Source: a virus
DNA: 21,771 bases
Strand: one strand, 5' to 3'
IMG/VR virus record: IMGVR_UViG_3300023180_000462
Location: 1 to 21,771 of that record
A model generated the notes under the pieces. That model saw only the letters and a program-made list of their open reading frames with translations. It was not told where the DNA came from and did no database searches. The translations under genes and the position numbers were made by a program. This document shows, piece by piece, positions 1 to 12,700 of this stretch. Position 1 is the stretch's first letter. Each line of letters opens with the position of its first letter.

Positions 1-2163
1 TTTTGTAATTGTTAATTCAGAATTTGCGAGATCAACTGATGCAATCTTTTCTACTGGTAAAGTTGCATAAAGACCATTGAATCCATATTGACGAATTCTA
101 GGAACCATCAATGAGAATGTGTATGAACCATTTGCAACTGCAGAAAGGTTTACCCCTGCAATTGCTGCGGGTGCTGCTGCCAAAGTTACTGTCGTTCCAT
201 CAGCACGAATAGCACTTACAGTGTTGTAAGTTGGGGAAGCATCTCCTGTCTGATACTTGATAATGCTACCAACTTTAATTCCACTCTCACCATCTGCAAA
301 GTTTCTTCCAGAAACTCTACCAGTATTTCCACCACTAACGACCAGTTGATCCTTTACACCAAATCTTTCGAGTTCTTGCTCATAAAGAACAGTATCTGCA
401 ATAAAGTTCGTATGCAATGAAGTATTCAATGCATCTGCATCTTGGAATACTGACTTAATATCACTGGTATCATAGATTGTCATTCCAGTAATAGCAGTTT
501 TATACTGCTCATTTTCATTGATAATGACTTGCTCACCAATCAGGAATCTTCCTGAAGTTTGTGTTAAACTATAATCACTTCCATTGACATCTGAAAGATA
601 TCCAGTTGCTCCACTTGAAAGACCTCTAATATATGAAGTCAGAGGAACTTGATCAGTTTGATTATATGTATTGGCGAGAGTTAAATTGACATAAGTCTGA
701 ATATCATAAAGATAAAGATCCCAATCAGTTGAATTATCCTCATATGGAGCATCTGATACACCAAACCAATATACTCTTGCTTCACCAACTTTTGTAGTTA
801 AACCTGCAGTACTTGCGTTAGTTGTGTTTGTATTTCCTCCAGCGTTTCTTCTTTCACCATATAATTCAATAATATTGCTATTGGTGCTGCCAGATCCACC
901 TGCAGCAGTGTCGCCAATGTTTATATAAGGTGTGCCGTGAACATTATTGACTTTGACTAAACTACCAAGGGCAAATGGAATTAATGATCCATTTATCTTT
1001 TTGGTTGTTCTTGGTTTTTGTACGTCAATAACTGTGGAACCCACAAGATCAACATCATATCCTCTAACGTATGCGGTGCCAGCAGAGACTCTGACGCCCA
1101 TCAAATCGTCGCTAGGTGTATTTCCTTGGTCAGTTACTTCGTCCTCTCTGAAGAGACCTCCATTGCCTGTCTCGTTGTTTAAAGTATCAACAACGTCTAC
1201 AATAAAATTATCTACAGCATAGTTCCCAGACTCTTCGAAAGTTCTTTTTGCGAAGTAGTCTTTGATTAAATTATAATTTGATTTATTTTGTAACTTCTTG
1301 ATTACTCCATCATCAACTCTTACCAGTTCTACGAAACTGGTATCTTCAATATCTGTAAGTAACTTCTTAGTTAAGTTTAAAGTAATTTTTAATCTATCTG
1401 CACCAGGTGCAGCATAGTTTGTAAATCCTTTTGCATTGTCATTTAGAGATTGATCTTGATCTGAGTTTACAATCTCTTCTATAATATCAAAACCAACTCT
1501 ATATGACGGATTATTGTCATATGGATCAAGAACAACTTGTGAGTTTGGAACGTCTACAAATGTTCCTCTAATGAAGTAAACACCTTCTGCAACACCAACA
1601 GCATATCCAGTAGAAGCAGCATCTACTGCATTTAATGTAAATACAGTATCTCCAGAAACTATTGAAGTATTGCCATAAGTGACATTCTCTTGAAGAATTA
1701 ATGTCTCGCCATCTTCAAATTCTACACTGGAACCATCAATGCCACCATCTTGATACTTGACAAATAAAGTAATCTCCTCTACGCCTTCTTCTGGTGGTAA
1801 AAGATATCCCTTTACCGTCGCATTAATTTCAGAACTTTGACCTTTTACTTTCGCACCTTTGCCGTTATTTGCATTTACAATAGAATCAAGATATACTGTA
1901 ACGTCAATACCTAAGTGATCTGGATTTACCTTTACTGTTGTAAATGCATTGTCACATGTGATTCCACCAGGAATCACCATAGAACCTTCTTTGAACATGT
2001 GACTGCCAAAAGATTCTATCTGATTTTGTAGAATCGATTGAAGACCTGTTAATTCCCTAGCCTGTACTGGATATCCAGGTTTAAACAGAACCTTATAAAA
2101 ATTATCTGCCTTATCAAAGTCGTCATAGTAAGGACTTACGTTTAAATTCGTCTTTTGTGGCAT
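1..2163 (-). CDS. DUF4815-type virion structural protein (partial, C-terminus beyond left edge)
   Basis: The frame stays open for 721 codons from the ATG at 2163 to base 1, so only the N-terminal part is present. The start MPQKTNLNVSPYYDDFD, followed by a segment with PGYPVQARELTGLQ, an IESFGSH stretch and GSMVIPGG, is the pattern I associate with the DUF4815 structural protein of cyanophages. Later parts are beta-rich with short motifs such as GTAYVRGYDV (about residue 360) and a GATGYL...GEQVIINE stretch seen in tail and fibre proteins of these phages. It starts three bases after the gp8 stop, in the place where T4 has genes 9-10, so it is probably a baseplate-peripheral or fibre-associated protein. 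The Shine-Dalgarno is weak (GGA about 10 bases upstream). A candidate late promoter lies about 100 bases upstream inside gp8. The CDS is secure; the precise virion role is inference. Confidence 0.85.
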   Translation of the reverse strand, partial: MPQKTNLNVSPYYDDFDKADNFYKVLFKPGYPVQARELTGLQSILQNQIESFGSHMFKEGSMVIPGGITCDNAFTTVKVNPDHLGIDVTVYLDSIVNANNGKGAKVKGQSSEINATVKGYLLPPEEGVEEITLFVKYQDGGIDGSSVEFEDGETLILQENVTYGNTSIVSGDTVFTLNAVDAASTGYAVGVAEGVYFIRGTFVDVPNSQVVLDPYDNNPSYRVGFDIIEEIVNSDQDQSLNDNAKGFTNYAAPGADRLKITLNLTKKLLTDIEDTSFVELVRVDDGVIKKLQNKSNYNLIKDYFAKRTFEESGNYAVDNFIVDVVDTLNNETGNGGLFREDEVTDQGNTPSDDLMGVRVSAGTAYVRGYDVDLVGSTVIDVQKPRTTKKINGSLIPFALGSLVKVNNVHGTPYINIGDTAAGGSGSTNSNIIELYGERRNAGGNTNTTNASTAGLTTKVGEARVYWFGVSDAPYEDNSTDWDLYLYDIQTYVNLTLANTYNQTDQVPLTSYIRGLSSGATGYLSDVNGSDYSLTQTSGRFLIGEQVIINENEQYKTAITGMTIYDTSDIKSVFQDADALNTSLHTNFIADTVLYEQELERFGVKDQLVVSGGNTGRVSGRNFADGESGIKVGSIIKYQTGDASPTYNTVSAIRADGTTVTLAAAPAAIAGVNLSAVANGSYTFSLMVPRIRQYGFNGLYATLPVEKIASVDLANSELTITK

Positions 2164-2166
2164 TTT

Positions 2167-3726
2167 TTAAAATTCCAGTATAATTTTGAGGTCTTCTTTT
2201 TGGCGTGCGTTTCTAGCAATGCTAGCTCTGTTGTCGAGATAAATTAATTGTCCCGATCCTTTATTTATTTCAGGAACCGCCATTCCACTGGTGAAGTTAA
2301 CACCAAGATTAATTAATTTTGTTCCTGTTGGATTTGTAGTAATCCCCGCAAATGCTGTATCAATTGCTGCAGAAAAATTAGAAGTTTTTCCGCTGATTAC
2401 ATTTGATGAAGATTCAAAATTATATGGTCTTCCATTAGTGGATATACCAGTATAATCTTGTTGATCAAGAGTGGTCTGATTGTAAAATAGAGATCTATCT
2501 CTAAAATACTTCAGAACCTTTGTCTCAAGATCGTAAGACGCAACATAACCAAATGCCTTCCCTGTTCCATTTGCAACTACTTGCTCAATCTTTTCACCAA
2601 TTTTTGGTGTTCCTGTAATTGATGAGAATTTGAAAGAACTGAGACCAGAGAATGTATTCTCTTGGTAAACATCATTCGTACCAACTTTAGTTGGATTCTT
2701 TATGATTCCAACTTGAGCAAAACTAGTGTCTACTGGGAAGTCTTTTGTTGAATCATCAAATCTTGCATAAACCAAAACCTTATCGGTTCCTAATTCACTA
2801 TAAACATCAAATCCATGACCCTTTGAAGGTGGAATAATTGGCACTAATTTAGCACTAGTTCCTGTAGTGTTGGAATTAATTGATCCCAAATCTACAAGTG
2901 CGTAACTATAATCTTTTCCACCAGAAGTGACGACTGTATTGGTGATTTTACCACCTTCTACGTCAACTCTTACTTTTCCTCCAGTTCCATCACCAATGAT
3001 ATTCATTTCTTGACCCAAACCATTTGCATAGTTTGAACCAGATTTTTCAATGTATACCGTTTTAATTTGATTCTCATTGACACTAGAATCTGCAGATTCT
3101 CTAATAGATCTTATTTGAGAGTCTGTACTAGTTGCCCAACTATTTGGTACAGTAATGTATTCAGTCGAATCAAACTTGATAATGTCACTTGGACTAATAG
3201 TGAACAGATACTTCCAAATGTATCCGTCACCACTATCGCCAGCTCTTGTTGGTTCTAAATCGGTGAAAGTTGGTTCATCCTGAGAGACATTTCCTTTTGG
3301 ACTATCTCCACTGGATCCGTTTTCAATACAAATATAAACCCTATAATCACTATTCATCACATAGTAATTTGCATCATACAATCTAGATGCATTTGTTAGT
3401 GGTGCTGGGTTAAGAATACTATAATCATCACGATACATTTCATATCTACTTCCAGCGACCCAATCAATTCTTCTAACCAGTCTTCTTACATTGGCAGAAG
3501 TTATCCTCTTTCCATACAAAACAACATCACCAGCATGACTATTGTAACTAATGCTGTCAATAGGTGATGGTGGGTTTGTATTCCAAGCAATGGTTCTACC
3601 GTAACCAACAACAGTTGGATTTGGTAGACCCACAGTTATATAATATGAGTTAGAAGAATTTTCTACTGACTCAACAAAATTGCTGGCATTCAGAATTCTA
3701 AATTGATCAGTAACAATTGCTGACAT
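2167..3726 (-). CDS. 8: Baseplate wedge protein gp8 (enlarged, with repeat insertion)
   Basis: T4 gp8 is a baseplate wedge subunit that dimerises at the wedge periphery and contacts gp10, gp7 and gp6. The 519-residue product keeps the T4 gp8 landmarks in order: IVTDQFR at residues 4-10, RRIDW at 85-89, GDGYIWKYLF at 167-176, EYITVP at 189-194, VGIIKNP at 339-345, GQLIYLDNR at 492-500 and a C-terminal KIILEF (T4 ends INILFTF). T4 gp8 is about 334 residues; the extra length sits mainly at about 222-300, a GxxY/GGK beta repeat like those in the giant upstream protein, and about 355-485. It follows the giant gene by 30 bases, a gap holding a late promoter. No clear Shine-Dalgarno precedes the ATG. 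Assignment as gp8 is confident from motifs and gene order. Confidence 0.92.
   Translation of the reverse strand: MSAIVTDQFRILNASNFVESVENSSNSYYITVGLPNPTVVGYGRTIAWNTNPPSPIDSISYNSHAGDVVLYGKRITSANVRRLVRRIDWVAGSRYEMYRDDYSILNPAPLTNASRLYDANYYVMNSDYRVYICIENGSSGDSPKGNVSQDEPTFTDLEPTRAGDSGDGYIWKYLFTISPSDIIKFDSTEYITVPNSWATSTDSQIRSIRESADSSVNENQIKTVYIEKSGSNYANGLGQEMNIIGDGTGGKVRVDVEGGKITNTVVTSGGKDYSYALVDLGSINSNTTGTSAKLVPIIPPSKGHGFDVYSELGTDKVLVYARFDDSTKDFPVDTSFAQVGIIKNPTKVGTNDVYQENTFSGLSSFKFSSITGTPKIGEKIEQVVANGTGKAFGYVASYDLETKVLKYFRDRSLFYNQTTLDQQDYTGISTNGRPYNFESSSNVISGKTSNFSAAIDTAFAGITTNPTGTKLINLGVNFTSGMAVPEINKGSGQLIYLDNRASIARNARQKEDLKIILEF
2262..2269 (-). promoter_or_regulatory. Candidate internal late promoter (AATAAATA) for the DUF4815 gene
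   Basis: The minus strand reads AATAAATA here, matching the NATAAATA late-promoter consensus known for T4-like cyanophages. It lies inside the last codons of gp8, about 100 bases upstream of the DUF4815-type start. Being inside a coding region it could be chance; the distribution of such sites in the window favours it. Confidence 0.45.
2827..3063 (-). repeat. GxGY-type beta-repeat insertion within gp8 (residues 222-300)
   Basis: This segment carries KSGSNYANG, a GDGTGGKVRV stretch, EGGKITNTVVTSGGKDYS and then a KLVPII strand. It has the same layout as the repeats in the giant protein: G-x-G-Y, a strand, G-x-G-A/K, a strand, G-K/R-I/V, a strand, and the next GxxY. T4 gp8 has no counterpart, so this is an insertion relative to T4. 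Confidence 0.65.
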
Positions 3727-3743
3727 CGTTATCTTTTTTTATG

Positions 3744-3751
3744 TATTTATA
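3744..3751 (-). promoter_or_regulatory. Late promoter (TATAAATA) for gp8
   Basis: The minus strand reads TATAAATA, the T4-type late element, in the 30-base gap between the giant gene's TAA and the gp8 ATG. The expected start, about six bases downstream, leaves a leader of only about 10-12 bases. Confidence 0.8.
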
Positions 3752-3756
3752 TCTGG

Positions 3757-6700
3757 TTATTGGATGTAGAATGGTAAAGAATTGTCGGCTTCAAGACTTA
3801 CGCCATCGGCGCGTGGTTTTCTGGAACGTACTGCTCCAGTTTTACCTTCACCAAAGTTTCCTCTTCTTTGGATAGTTGGGAATGTTGATAATCCAGCATC
3901 TACAGTCAAACCAGTGACACCAATAGAAATTCCATTGGATCTATTGTCATAGTTATATATTCTTCCCCAAGAAAGATATCCAAGTGAAGTTGTCAATCCT
4001 GCTTGAAGATCATCAAAATTACCACTTTCAAGAATTCCAATTACTGGACTGTTTGAATGGACATTACAAATAATTTCTGCATTTGAAGCAAGACTTGTTA
4101 TAGAACTTACGACATAAACGTTATCCAAGAATGTTGTTCCAATACCAACAACTGCAGAATCACTACTATTTACGGAGGTAACACCATTTCCAACGGTTGT
4201 GTCATAGATCATTACGGGATAACCTGCAATGAGATCTAATGCATCTGAAGCAACGTTTGCTTCGCCATTTAAACCGTAATCTGTCATTGCACGGAAGTTG
4301 AACTTAAGTGCAAGTGGGTGACCACCAACACCAGTAGTGGTGCTGATTCCAGTTATGATTCCACTAAATCCTTGAACATTTTGTACATTCGTTACAGTTT
4401 CATATGTTGGTCTTGGAATCTCTACAATGATACTTGGTGGATTTGTATTTGTATATCCAAGTCCAGAATTTGTTATTGAAACTGAAGTTACTTGACCATT
4501 TACAACTGTTGCAGTTCCAGTTGCAGTTGTTCCAACTCCTACACCAATTTCTTTTGGTGCTGAGAATTTAACATCAATAGTTGCTGTTGTATATCCAAAA
4601 CCTGCATTTGTAATGGTGACGGCAGAAACTGTTCCAGCAGCAGAAACTGTAGCAGTAAATGCTGCAGAAACTGGTTCGTTTGAATCGACCATGAATGCGT
4701 CAAATGCGAATGATCCTGAGTTTAGATCAAGAATGATTTCGTCATAATCAAAGAATTGTGCATTATCTACGAATATTTCTGAAGAAGAAGGTGAAACATC
4801 ACCAATAATTCTTGCAGTTGGGAATACTTTAGTTTCAAGTACAGGTCTAACTTTGCTAATGATATCACCCTTCACATAGATATCTTTCTTCTGTTTGATC
4901 CAGTCAAATGGTCTAAAGATATTATCATTTACGCCTGGACCAGTATAGATATCGGTTTCAACAATATCGGATCCAGTAATTTCTGTAATAGATCTTTCAC
5001 GAAGTTGATCTTGAGTGTCATTATATGCAGGATGCTTTCTTACGAATAAGTCATCACCAACTTTAATTGTTTCAGTAGTTTCAACTTGAGTGACATCGAC
5101 ACCATCTATACCAACATAGAAGAAGATATCAATCTTATCATTTATCTTTGGTGCCTCACTGAACAGGAATGAGGTTCCTCCAGTAAATTGATATGAATAT
5201 CCTGGAGTTTGCAGTACACCATTGACGAATATAACAAGAACAGAATCTAAGTCAATAGCAGAAGAGAGTGGATTATTTGGATCCAATTCGAAACTTAAGA
5301 GTTCTCCATTATAGTAAAGTGGGAATCTCTTTCTACTTCCATCTTGATATCCAAAGACGCTATCAATATAATCCATTTCACCGAATGACCAGGAAGCAAA
5401 TCTATCACTAAATGTTTCCACAACTTCAAGTTGGAAATCGGAAACTGGTGCTGCAAAGTCTTTTGCAGTGACCAGACCAACTACCTTCATAACGTCGCCT
5501 GGTTGGAAACCATATCCAGATCTTGAAATCTTAAATGTGTCAATAAGGAACAATGTAGATCCAATACCAACACTAGTATTTGCTGATCCAACTGTCAGAT
5601 TAAGCAGGAGGTTTCTTCCAACTTCTGTAGTTGCTCCAACACCAAGTCTGGAAACACCAACAACTTGCATATTCTCATAGTTTGGTTCTGGAATAATCAC
5701 TGAAGGGTTTACATATCCTTGACCAGGATTTGTAATTGAGAATGATAAAGTTCCTCCAGCACCAACTACCGCTTCTATAACAGCACCAGTTCCAGCACCA
5801 CCAGCAGAACCAACTCCAACACTAATTGTATTTGTAGTATATGTGGTAATTCCAAGTGTTGCTCCAGCAGCAGGATCAGTAGATCTTGGGTATGGTTGCT
5901 CGGTGAAGAAATCATCATCAGAGCAAGTAAATACCAGACCATCTGTAGCAATTCCGATAGTATCACTAGTGGTTAAACCATGATTTGGAATTGTTAGTTG
6001 AAGAATACCAGTATGTGAAGTAAACTTCGCTTTAGTTGGGGTGAATGGACCACCAGTACTTGCAGTAATGCTATTGGAGATAGATCTTACAAATCTGTGC
6101 TCATATGCTAGATCTGTAATTCCAATAGAAACTGGTGATCTATAACCAGATCCAAAGTTGAGATCGAAGAATCTTGATACTGTTCCACCAGATTCATATG
6201 TGTGAGCAATTGTGCTTGGTCCAACATTAATTGCGACACCTGTTGCAGAAATAATATTATCAACGTCTAAAGCATAATCATAATCTGGGAAGATTGTTGT
6301 TGTGACACCTGCATGTGCTGAAGAACAACTAAATTCAAGATTAGCAAGTTTTACTCTGTCACCGCCACGGAGATTGTGTGAATCTGTGGTTTCAATTTCA
6401 AGAATTCCAGTAACTTCATTATAAAGTGCTGTACTAATAGAAACTGAACCTGTGTAAGTATTGATTCCAATAATATTTGTAATTTCACCAGAAGAATTCT
6501 TCTCTGCCTTAACTTTTGCACCGACCAAAGGTGCATATCCAAGACCAGGTGTAGAACCCAGAGAAACAATCAAACCACCTCTTGGAAGTTGATTCTGGTT
6601 AATATCAAATTCCGATAAGATATAAGATCCGTCAACAGAAGTAATACCGGTGTAAACTACACTTGTAATGCCTGCAGTCGTGTCTCTTTCAATATCGTAG

Positions 6701-9700
6701 TTGTTTCCAGCGTTGTTATCTGTTGAAGGAGTCTGGAAAACACCATTGATAAACAGAATTCCATTTCCTGGTTCAACGCCAGTTGTATCAGCACCACCGA
6801 CCTTAAGTGTGTATGTCTTACCAATACCAGTAAATGAATCCGAAATATCATCGAATATCATATTGGTATCGTAATTAGATCTCAAGAAAGTTCTTCCTGA
6901 GAATGAAGCAGTCACATAAGGAAGATTGCTCTCATTTCTTCTTGCTCTATTATTTCCTTTTGGTGGTTCAATAAAGAATACTTCATTCTTTACAATGTTG
7001 ATAGCACCTCTGTATACTTGAACAGTAGATCCGTCCGTGTGTGATGTTGCTGCTGTTCCAACAGATCCTCTCTCAACAGAAACTGTTGGGAATGTTGCAG
7101 CAGCACCAGCAGCAATAAGACCATTGATTGGACCAAGAATTTCTCCGCCAGAGTTGGTGCTAAAACCAACTTCGACGACTTTCATATATTCTTCGTCAAT
7201 TTTGAGAAGATCTCTTGGTTGAACCGATGAAATTCCACTAATATTGAAGGTTGAAATGCCTGCAGGGATTCCCCCAGCAAGATAGTGACCATTAAAGTCT
7301 AACTTGTGGTTGACAGGAGTAAATGTAATTGGTTGCTGTACAATACCATCAATTGCAATAACAGTTTTACTTAATTTCTTAGTAAATTCTAATTCATGGG
7401 CATTTCCAAGTCCAGGATCAGTAAAGGTGACAAAGATTCCTGCTCTTGCAAATTCAGGAGTTGTTGCTAATTTAAAAGTATCTGGGGTCAGTGCAATTGG
7501 ATAAACTTTTTCTGGAAGTTTATCAGTGACAATTCCAAGATAATTTGAAGTTGCTCCAATTCCCATTGAAGTTTGACCAACTCCAACAAAAGTGGAGACT
7601 GGGTTATACAATACTTCTTCGGCTGTGTTAAAGAAGTGATCGGGAAGTGTAAAGAGACCAGTTGCATAATTTAATTTTGTAGTATCTGAAGGATCAAAGG
7701 TCTTCACATAAATTGGTTTTCCATTATGAGTAATTGGGAAGTTTACTCTATTTGCTCTCAGACCGTTCAATCCGTCAAATGCCGAAAGGAATAAAAGTTG
7801 ATTGGAAGGACCATAAGAAAGTGCATTTGCTTGATTGTCAAAATCCATTTGTCTGTAGAAGACTTCATTGAAAGACTGAAGTTCTACATCATATGGAGAA
7901 TCTGGATAGAAATTCAAGTAGAAATTCGTTCCTACAATTTCACTACCAAATGTTCCAAGACCACTTACATTATTAACCGCAGAGAATGGTCCTGGAGTAA
8001 CAGTTACTTCAAGATCTTTTGCATTTGCCAGAATATTAACTTGGTGTATTGCAGAAGTTTCTCCAACCGAAACACGAACAATTGACGCGGCAGAGGAAAT
8101 TGTATTAATATCAAATGTTCCTGCTCTTACAACATCAGTACCAAATCCAATGACAGATTCAAGTCTAGCACTTCTCTCTGTTCCTTCTGGTTGATTATTC
8201 AATAAGAATCTGTATGTTCCAATACCTGCAGTTGTGTTGCCAAATCCAACAATATTGGTTCTATAATCAAGTGCGTCAGTTTGACTGAAATTGCGTCCTC
8301 TTACAGAAACAATACCAGAAACAGAATCATAAGTTGCAGTTACTAATCCAACAGAAGAAGCACTGTAGGTTTGAGTATTGTGATCAAAATAGTACTCACT
8401 TACATAAGTATCAGATCCATCAAAGTCAACTACTGCTTCAATGTAATTTGTTTCTCTTGTAAATCTATTAGTAACCTCAATGTTTGCAAATAATCCTCTG
8501 AAGTCTGCGTCAGAAAACTCTGCCAGAGTTTGAATATCATTTCCACTTGGTACACTACTAACACCAACAAATGAAGCAACGAGATCAACACAACCTATTG
8601 ATTGTGTTCCAATACCAGAGTTTCCTGCTGGAAGTGCTTGATACAGGTATGTTTTCTTTATAATCTTTATGTCGTGATCTGTTTCGTATGGATCTGTTGG
8701 TGTAAAGATGAGAGTCTTTCTTCCAATATCATCAATATCTGCACTAAAATCTCCAAGTTTTCTATTTGAGTATGTGGTATATTTTTCAAATAAGAAAATA
8801 TCATTAGTTGAAGATTGTACAATAAGTTCTGATAATTGAACATCATCAGTGTCTGGATCAACAATCTGAATAACATATCTTACATGATTATCAACAAAGT
8901 CAATCTCCTCAATTTCGACGAAAGTATCTTTAAATCCTCTACTAGAGAACTTGCTACTAATATCGTCATGAGTGAGAACTCTATTTGTTCTGCATTCGAT
9001 GTAATCGGTAAGTTTTCTGTTCTGAATTTGCAGAGCATTTGATTGTGGAAGACCACTGATTGAACTTACCCTTGGATCAACATCTACAGCATTATCAAAG
9101 TAGTTAACTGTGTCAACTCTTCTTTCATTGACAACATCCAGAATAACAATTGAAGTTGTTGATCCACCAAGACCAACAGCACTGGATGCTTCAGAAGTAA
9201 CTCCAACGTCAGCAAAATTCTTCAGACCTGCTGGGTGAATAATACTGTTGACTGGTGCTGAGAGTTCATTCCATGTTATTGGACTCTTGATTGAATATGA
9301 AAGATTTTGATAATAATCATTATTAGGAGTTACTTGATAATCTTCACTAATCTTACCAATATCATTACTCCATCCAAGATCTAATCTTGAAGAATAATCA
9401 ACGGTAAACTTAGATCTCTTTCTATCAACAGAAGTTACATCTGCAATAGCGCCACTATTGATTCCTTTAATTTTATCACCTTTCTTAAGGTTATATCTTC
9501 CTCTAACCTTAATATAATCTTCTCTTACCAGGGAGACAAAAAGATCTTCTGCACGGAATCCAGTTCCAGTATTGACGAACAGTTTCTCATTATCGGAGAA
9601 TACTGCTCTCTTCTGCTTAATATTGATAATTGGATAATTCTCTTCATTTACAATGGTTGCATATCCAGACTGATATGTTTTTGCAATACCAGCGTTAGTT

Positions 9701-12700
9701 GTAAGACCAACACCAGTATCATCAACAAGTTGGAATGTCAATGTTGCAGGACTTGTATTTGCAAACTGTGTAACTTTGAAGAACTTATAATCATAGTTTT
9801 CAGAGTTAAATCCAGATCCATCTGGAGACGACATTTCAATACCTTCAACAAATATTCTGTCATCAACAGCAAATGGAGGTGAAGTATAACCAAGAATTGG
9901 TGTTTTAAGGACACAAGTTGCAATACCAGTTGGTCCACTGACCATAGAAACAATACCAACACCATTTGAATTATTGATTGCAATAATCTTATGTGGTTCT
10001 GATTCCAATCCGTATATTGGTGCTAATTGCTCAATTTCTGAAATTGCTCCGTTTGGTGCATGTGCAATAAGTGTTGTTGAATCTACTACTTCTTTCTTAG
10101 TATCATTCCACAGTAAAAGATTTGGATCACTCAGATATCTTGCACCACCATATTGAATATCAATCTCTTCGATCGTATCTAAATTATCAATACTGACAAT
10201 GGGTGGAACAAATGCTTCTGGTCTCAGAGTCTTGTCTGCAGAATAATCATATCCAATATCACGGAATCTAATCTTATTGATTCTACCAATAGAAGTGGAG
10301 ACACCAATAATGTTAGCATTGACACCATTTACAGTTGTTACGTCTTTGAATTTTGGAAGTTTATCAAAGTTAAATCCTTTAGATATTACCTTAACTTTAC
10401 TGATACTTCCATTCAGAGCAGTGGCAGACTTTGTTGAATATGTAAGAGAATCGCAATCTTCATCATTATATCCTAATACATTTGGATATCTGTATGGAGA
10501 TATCTTAAATGTGTTATTAGAAGCAGTTGAAATACCAAAGACACTATATGTTCCATTATATTCACTATCAATATAGTCAATCTCAGAATAAGATCTTACG
10601 TCAGTATCTGCAGTACTAATATATCCGCCTTTTTCTAAAGCATAATAAAGTTTGGAAGGAACGCTTTCGGAATATCTTAGAGTCAAAGATGCATTTGACG
10701 CTGTTCCAAAACCTACACTACCAAGACCAACAACATTAAATTCTCTACTATCAGAAGAACTAATATATTCGTTTATGAAATTTTTATCTCTGTAGATCTT
10801 TAACTGATACCCTCTTAGAGAAGTATCTTGAAGATTGAATTGGAGATCACTGTTTCTTACGACAGATATCTTAGGATTAATCGCTGAAACATAATGATTT
10901 ACTCCACCAGTCGCTGTGATACTTACAGCATTTTCTGTACTTGGGTTTGATTCATATAATGTTTCTGCGAGTCTGAACTTACTGTTACTATCTTTAATAA
11001 TATAGTATGAACCAGTGCTCAGTCCTGCAGCAACTTCCGTGCTTTCGTAGAAAACTTTGTCACCAGTTTCATATCCATGATCTGTATATGTAAATGATCC
11101 ATCAACAATGCTAATCGAAGTTGAGTTGATACCCAGAGGATTTACAAGTATCTTCTTCTCACTACTATTCAATTTTATGTTGAGTGCTGCAGTTGTCCCA
11201 AATCCAACGACAGTATTGGGGACAACAGTCAACTTAATTGAATCACCATTCTGAAGACCATGTGTTGCAGAAGTACTGACGGTGGTCGTAATTCTATCAA
11301 CATCGCCAGTGATTTGCTCTCTATTGGTCTTTAACAGATATTCTGCATTATCAGATCCGTCACTGTAGAAGAACAATCCTTCAGTTGATGTTGTTAAACC
11401 AACCTGTGTAGTCAGACCAATATAATTTTGACCTTTGTTAATTGCATAAACTTCACTTGTAAGTGTGAAATTATCTGGAATGTAGAAAGTGTTTATATTT
11501 AAATTATTGTCACCAACAATCAATGAATCTACACCTGCGGTGGTTGTCTTTGTGAATGTTAATCTCTCACCAGTTTTGAATCCATGATTTGGAATGTAGA
11601 TTGATCTGCAGGGAACAGAAACGCTAAATGTGGTGACACCAACCTGAGATACTTTTTCTACTGCACCACCTACAGTGGTTCCAATTCCTACAGATTCTAC
11701 TGCATTAAAATAAGTTAACTTATCTCTTTGTGATTCAAACTTCCTAGTCTTTACAGGTAACTTGACTCTATCAGAACTCAAGTTGAGTCTACTTCCAAAT
11801 GAGTGAGCAACACCCGCTGAACCAAATCTCTTTACTCTCAGTACACCATTTTCAAAATCATTTAGAACTTTAACAACCTCTGTACCACTTGAAGATACAA
11901 TGGTTATAGAATTTCCTATAGATACTGTTCTAAATCTTGAAGATACAAAGATATCCTCATCAATTCCACCAGTGATTGCGGAATAAGAGGTCATTGTACC
12001 TGCCAATCCAACAGATTCTGTGGTAAATCCAATCTTCTTTGGACCTGCAAGGAATGGTACTGATGTTGAAAGACCACTTACAAGAACTGTATTATTGTTG
12101 TTTAAGTTAAATCCATCTAGAGTATATGCAGAAACTTGAGTATCATTATCCCAAACAAATACACAATTTGAATTTCTTTCCAGTTCTGTAGTAATTGAAG
12201 ATATGCCAGCACCCTTCAGTTCTTCTACCAGACCTCTCAGTCCAGATCCATTAGCATCCTCAAAATCAAAGTTTACTGCATCGCCAATAGAATATCCTCT
12301 TCCACCGTCAATAACTTTAATTTCATCAACATCTCCTTGAGTAACTGACTCAACAATTGAGAGTTGCTCAAAACTTTCATAGGATTCGTTTATGAAATCA
12401 TAATCAGCATCTGGATCATTAACTTTATATGGGAATGTATTGCGGGAAAGATTTTGACCATTAAAATCAAACGTTTGATCTAAGACAGCATTGTCTTCAA
12501 TAACTTTTGATTTAAATGTGTTACCAACAAAGTATGGATAAGAGGGAACAAAATCTGGTGAAATTGTGCTTGTTGTAACACCAGCAAAATATGCATAAAC
12601 TCCATTTGGAAATTCTGGAGTCTTACAGAATCTGCCGTTATGTGAATCTAGATCTCCACCATTAGTATACTGATAATCTTCTATAAAGAATCCTGGTTCA

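Noticed and set aside
947-1222. Plus-strand open frames throughout 1-19000 (for example 947-1222, 7798-8085, 10277-10576, 16132-16446)
   Set aside because: They lie antisense to long, well-supported minus-strand structural genes, have no ribosome binding sites or recognisable motifs, and are explained by the composition of the opposite strand.
3720-3770. Strong promoter-flanking hairpin at gp8 like the one at gp25
   Set aside because: Only a five-base ACATC/GATGT match with a long loop; too weak on its own, mentioned only as part of a speculative pattern.
5295-5480. Short minus-strand frames inside the giant gene (5295-5480, 5775-5966, 6351-6569, 8667-8876, 9738-9983 and others)
   Set aside because: They are shifted-frame shadows of the intact 4281-codon frame, Leu/Ile-rich from that shift, with no independent start signals.
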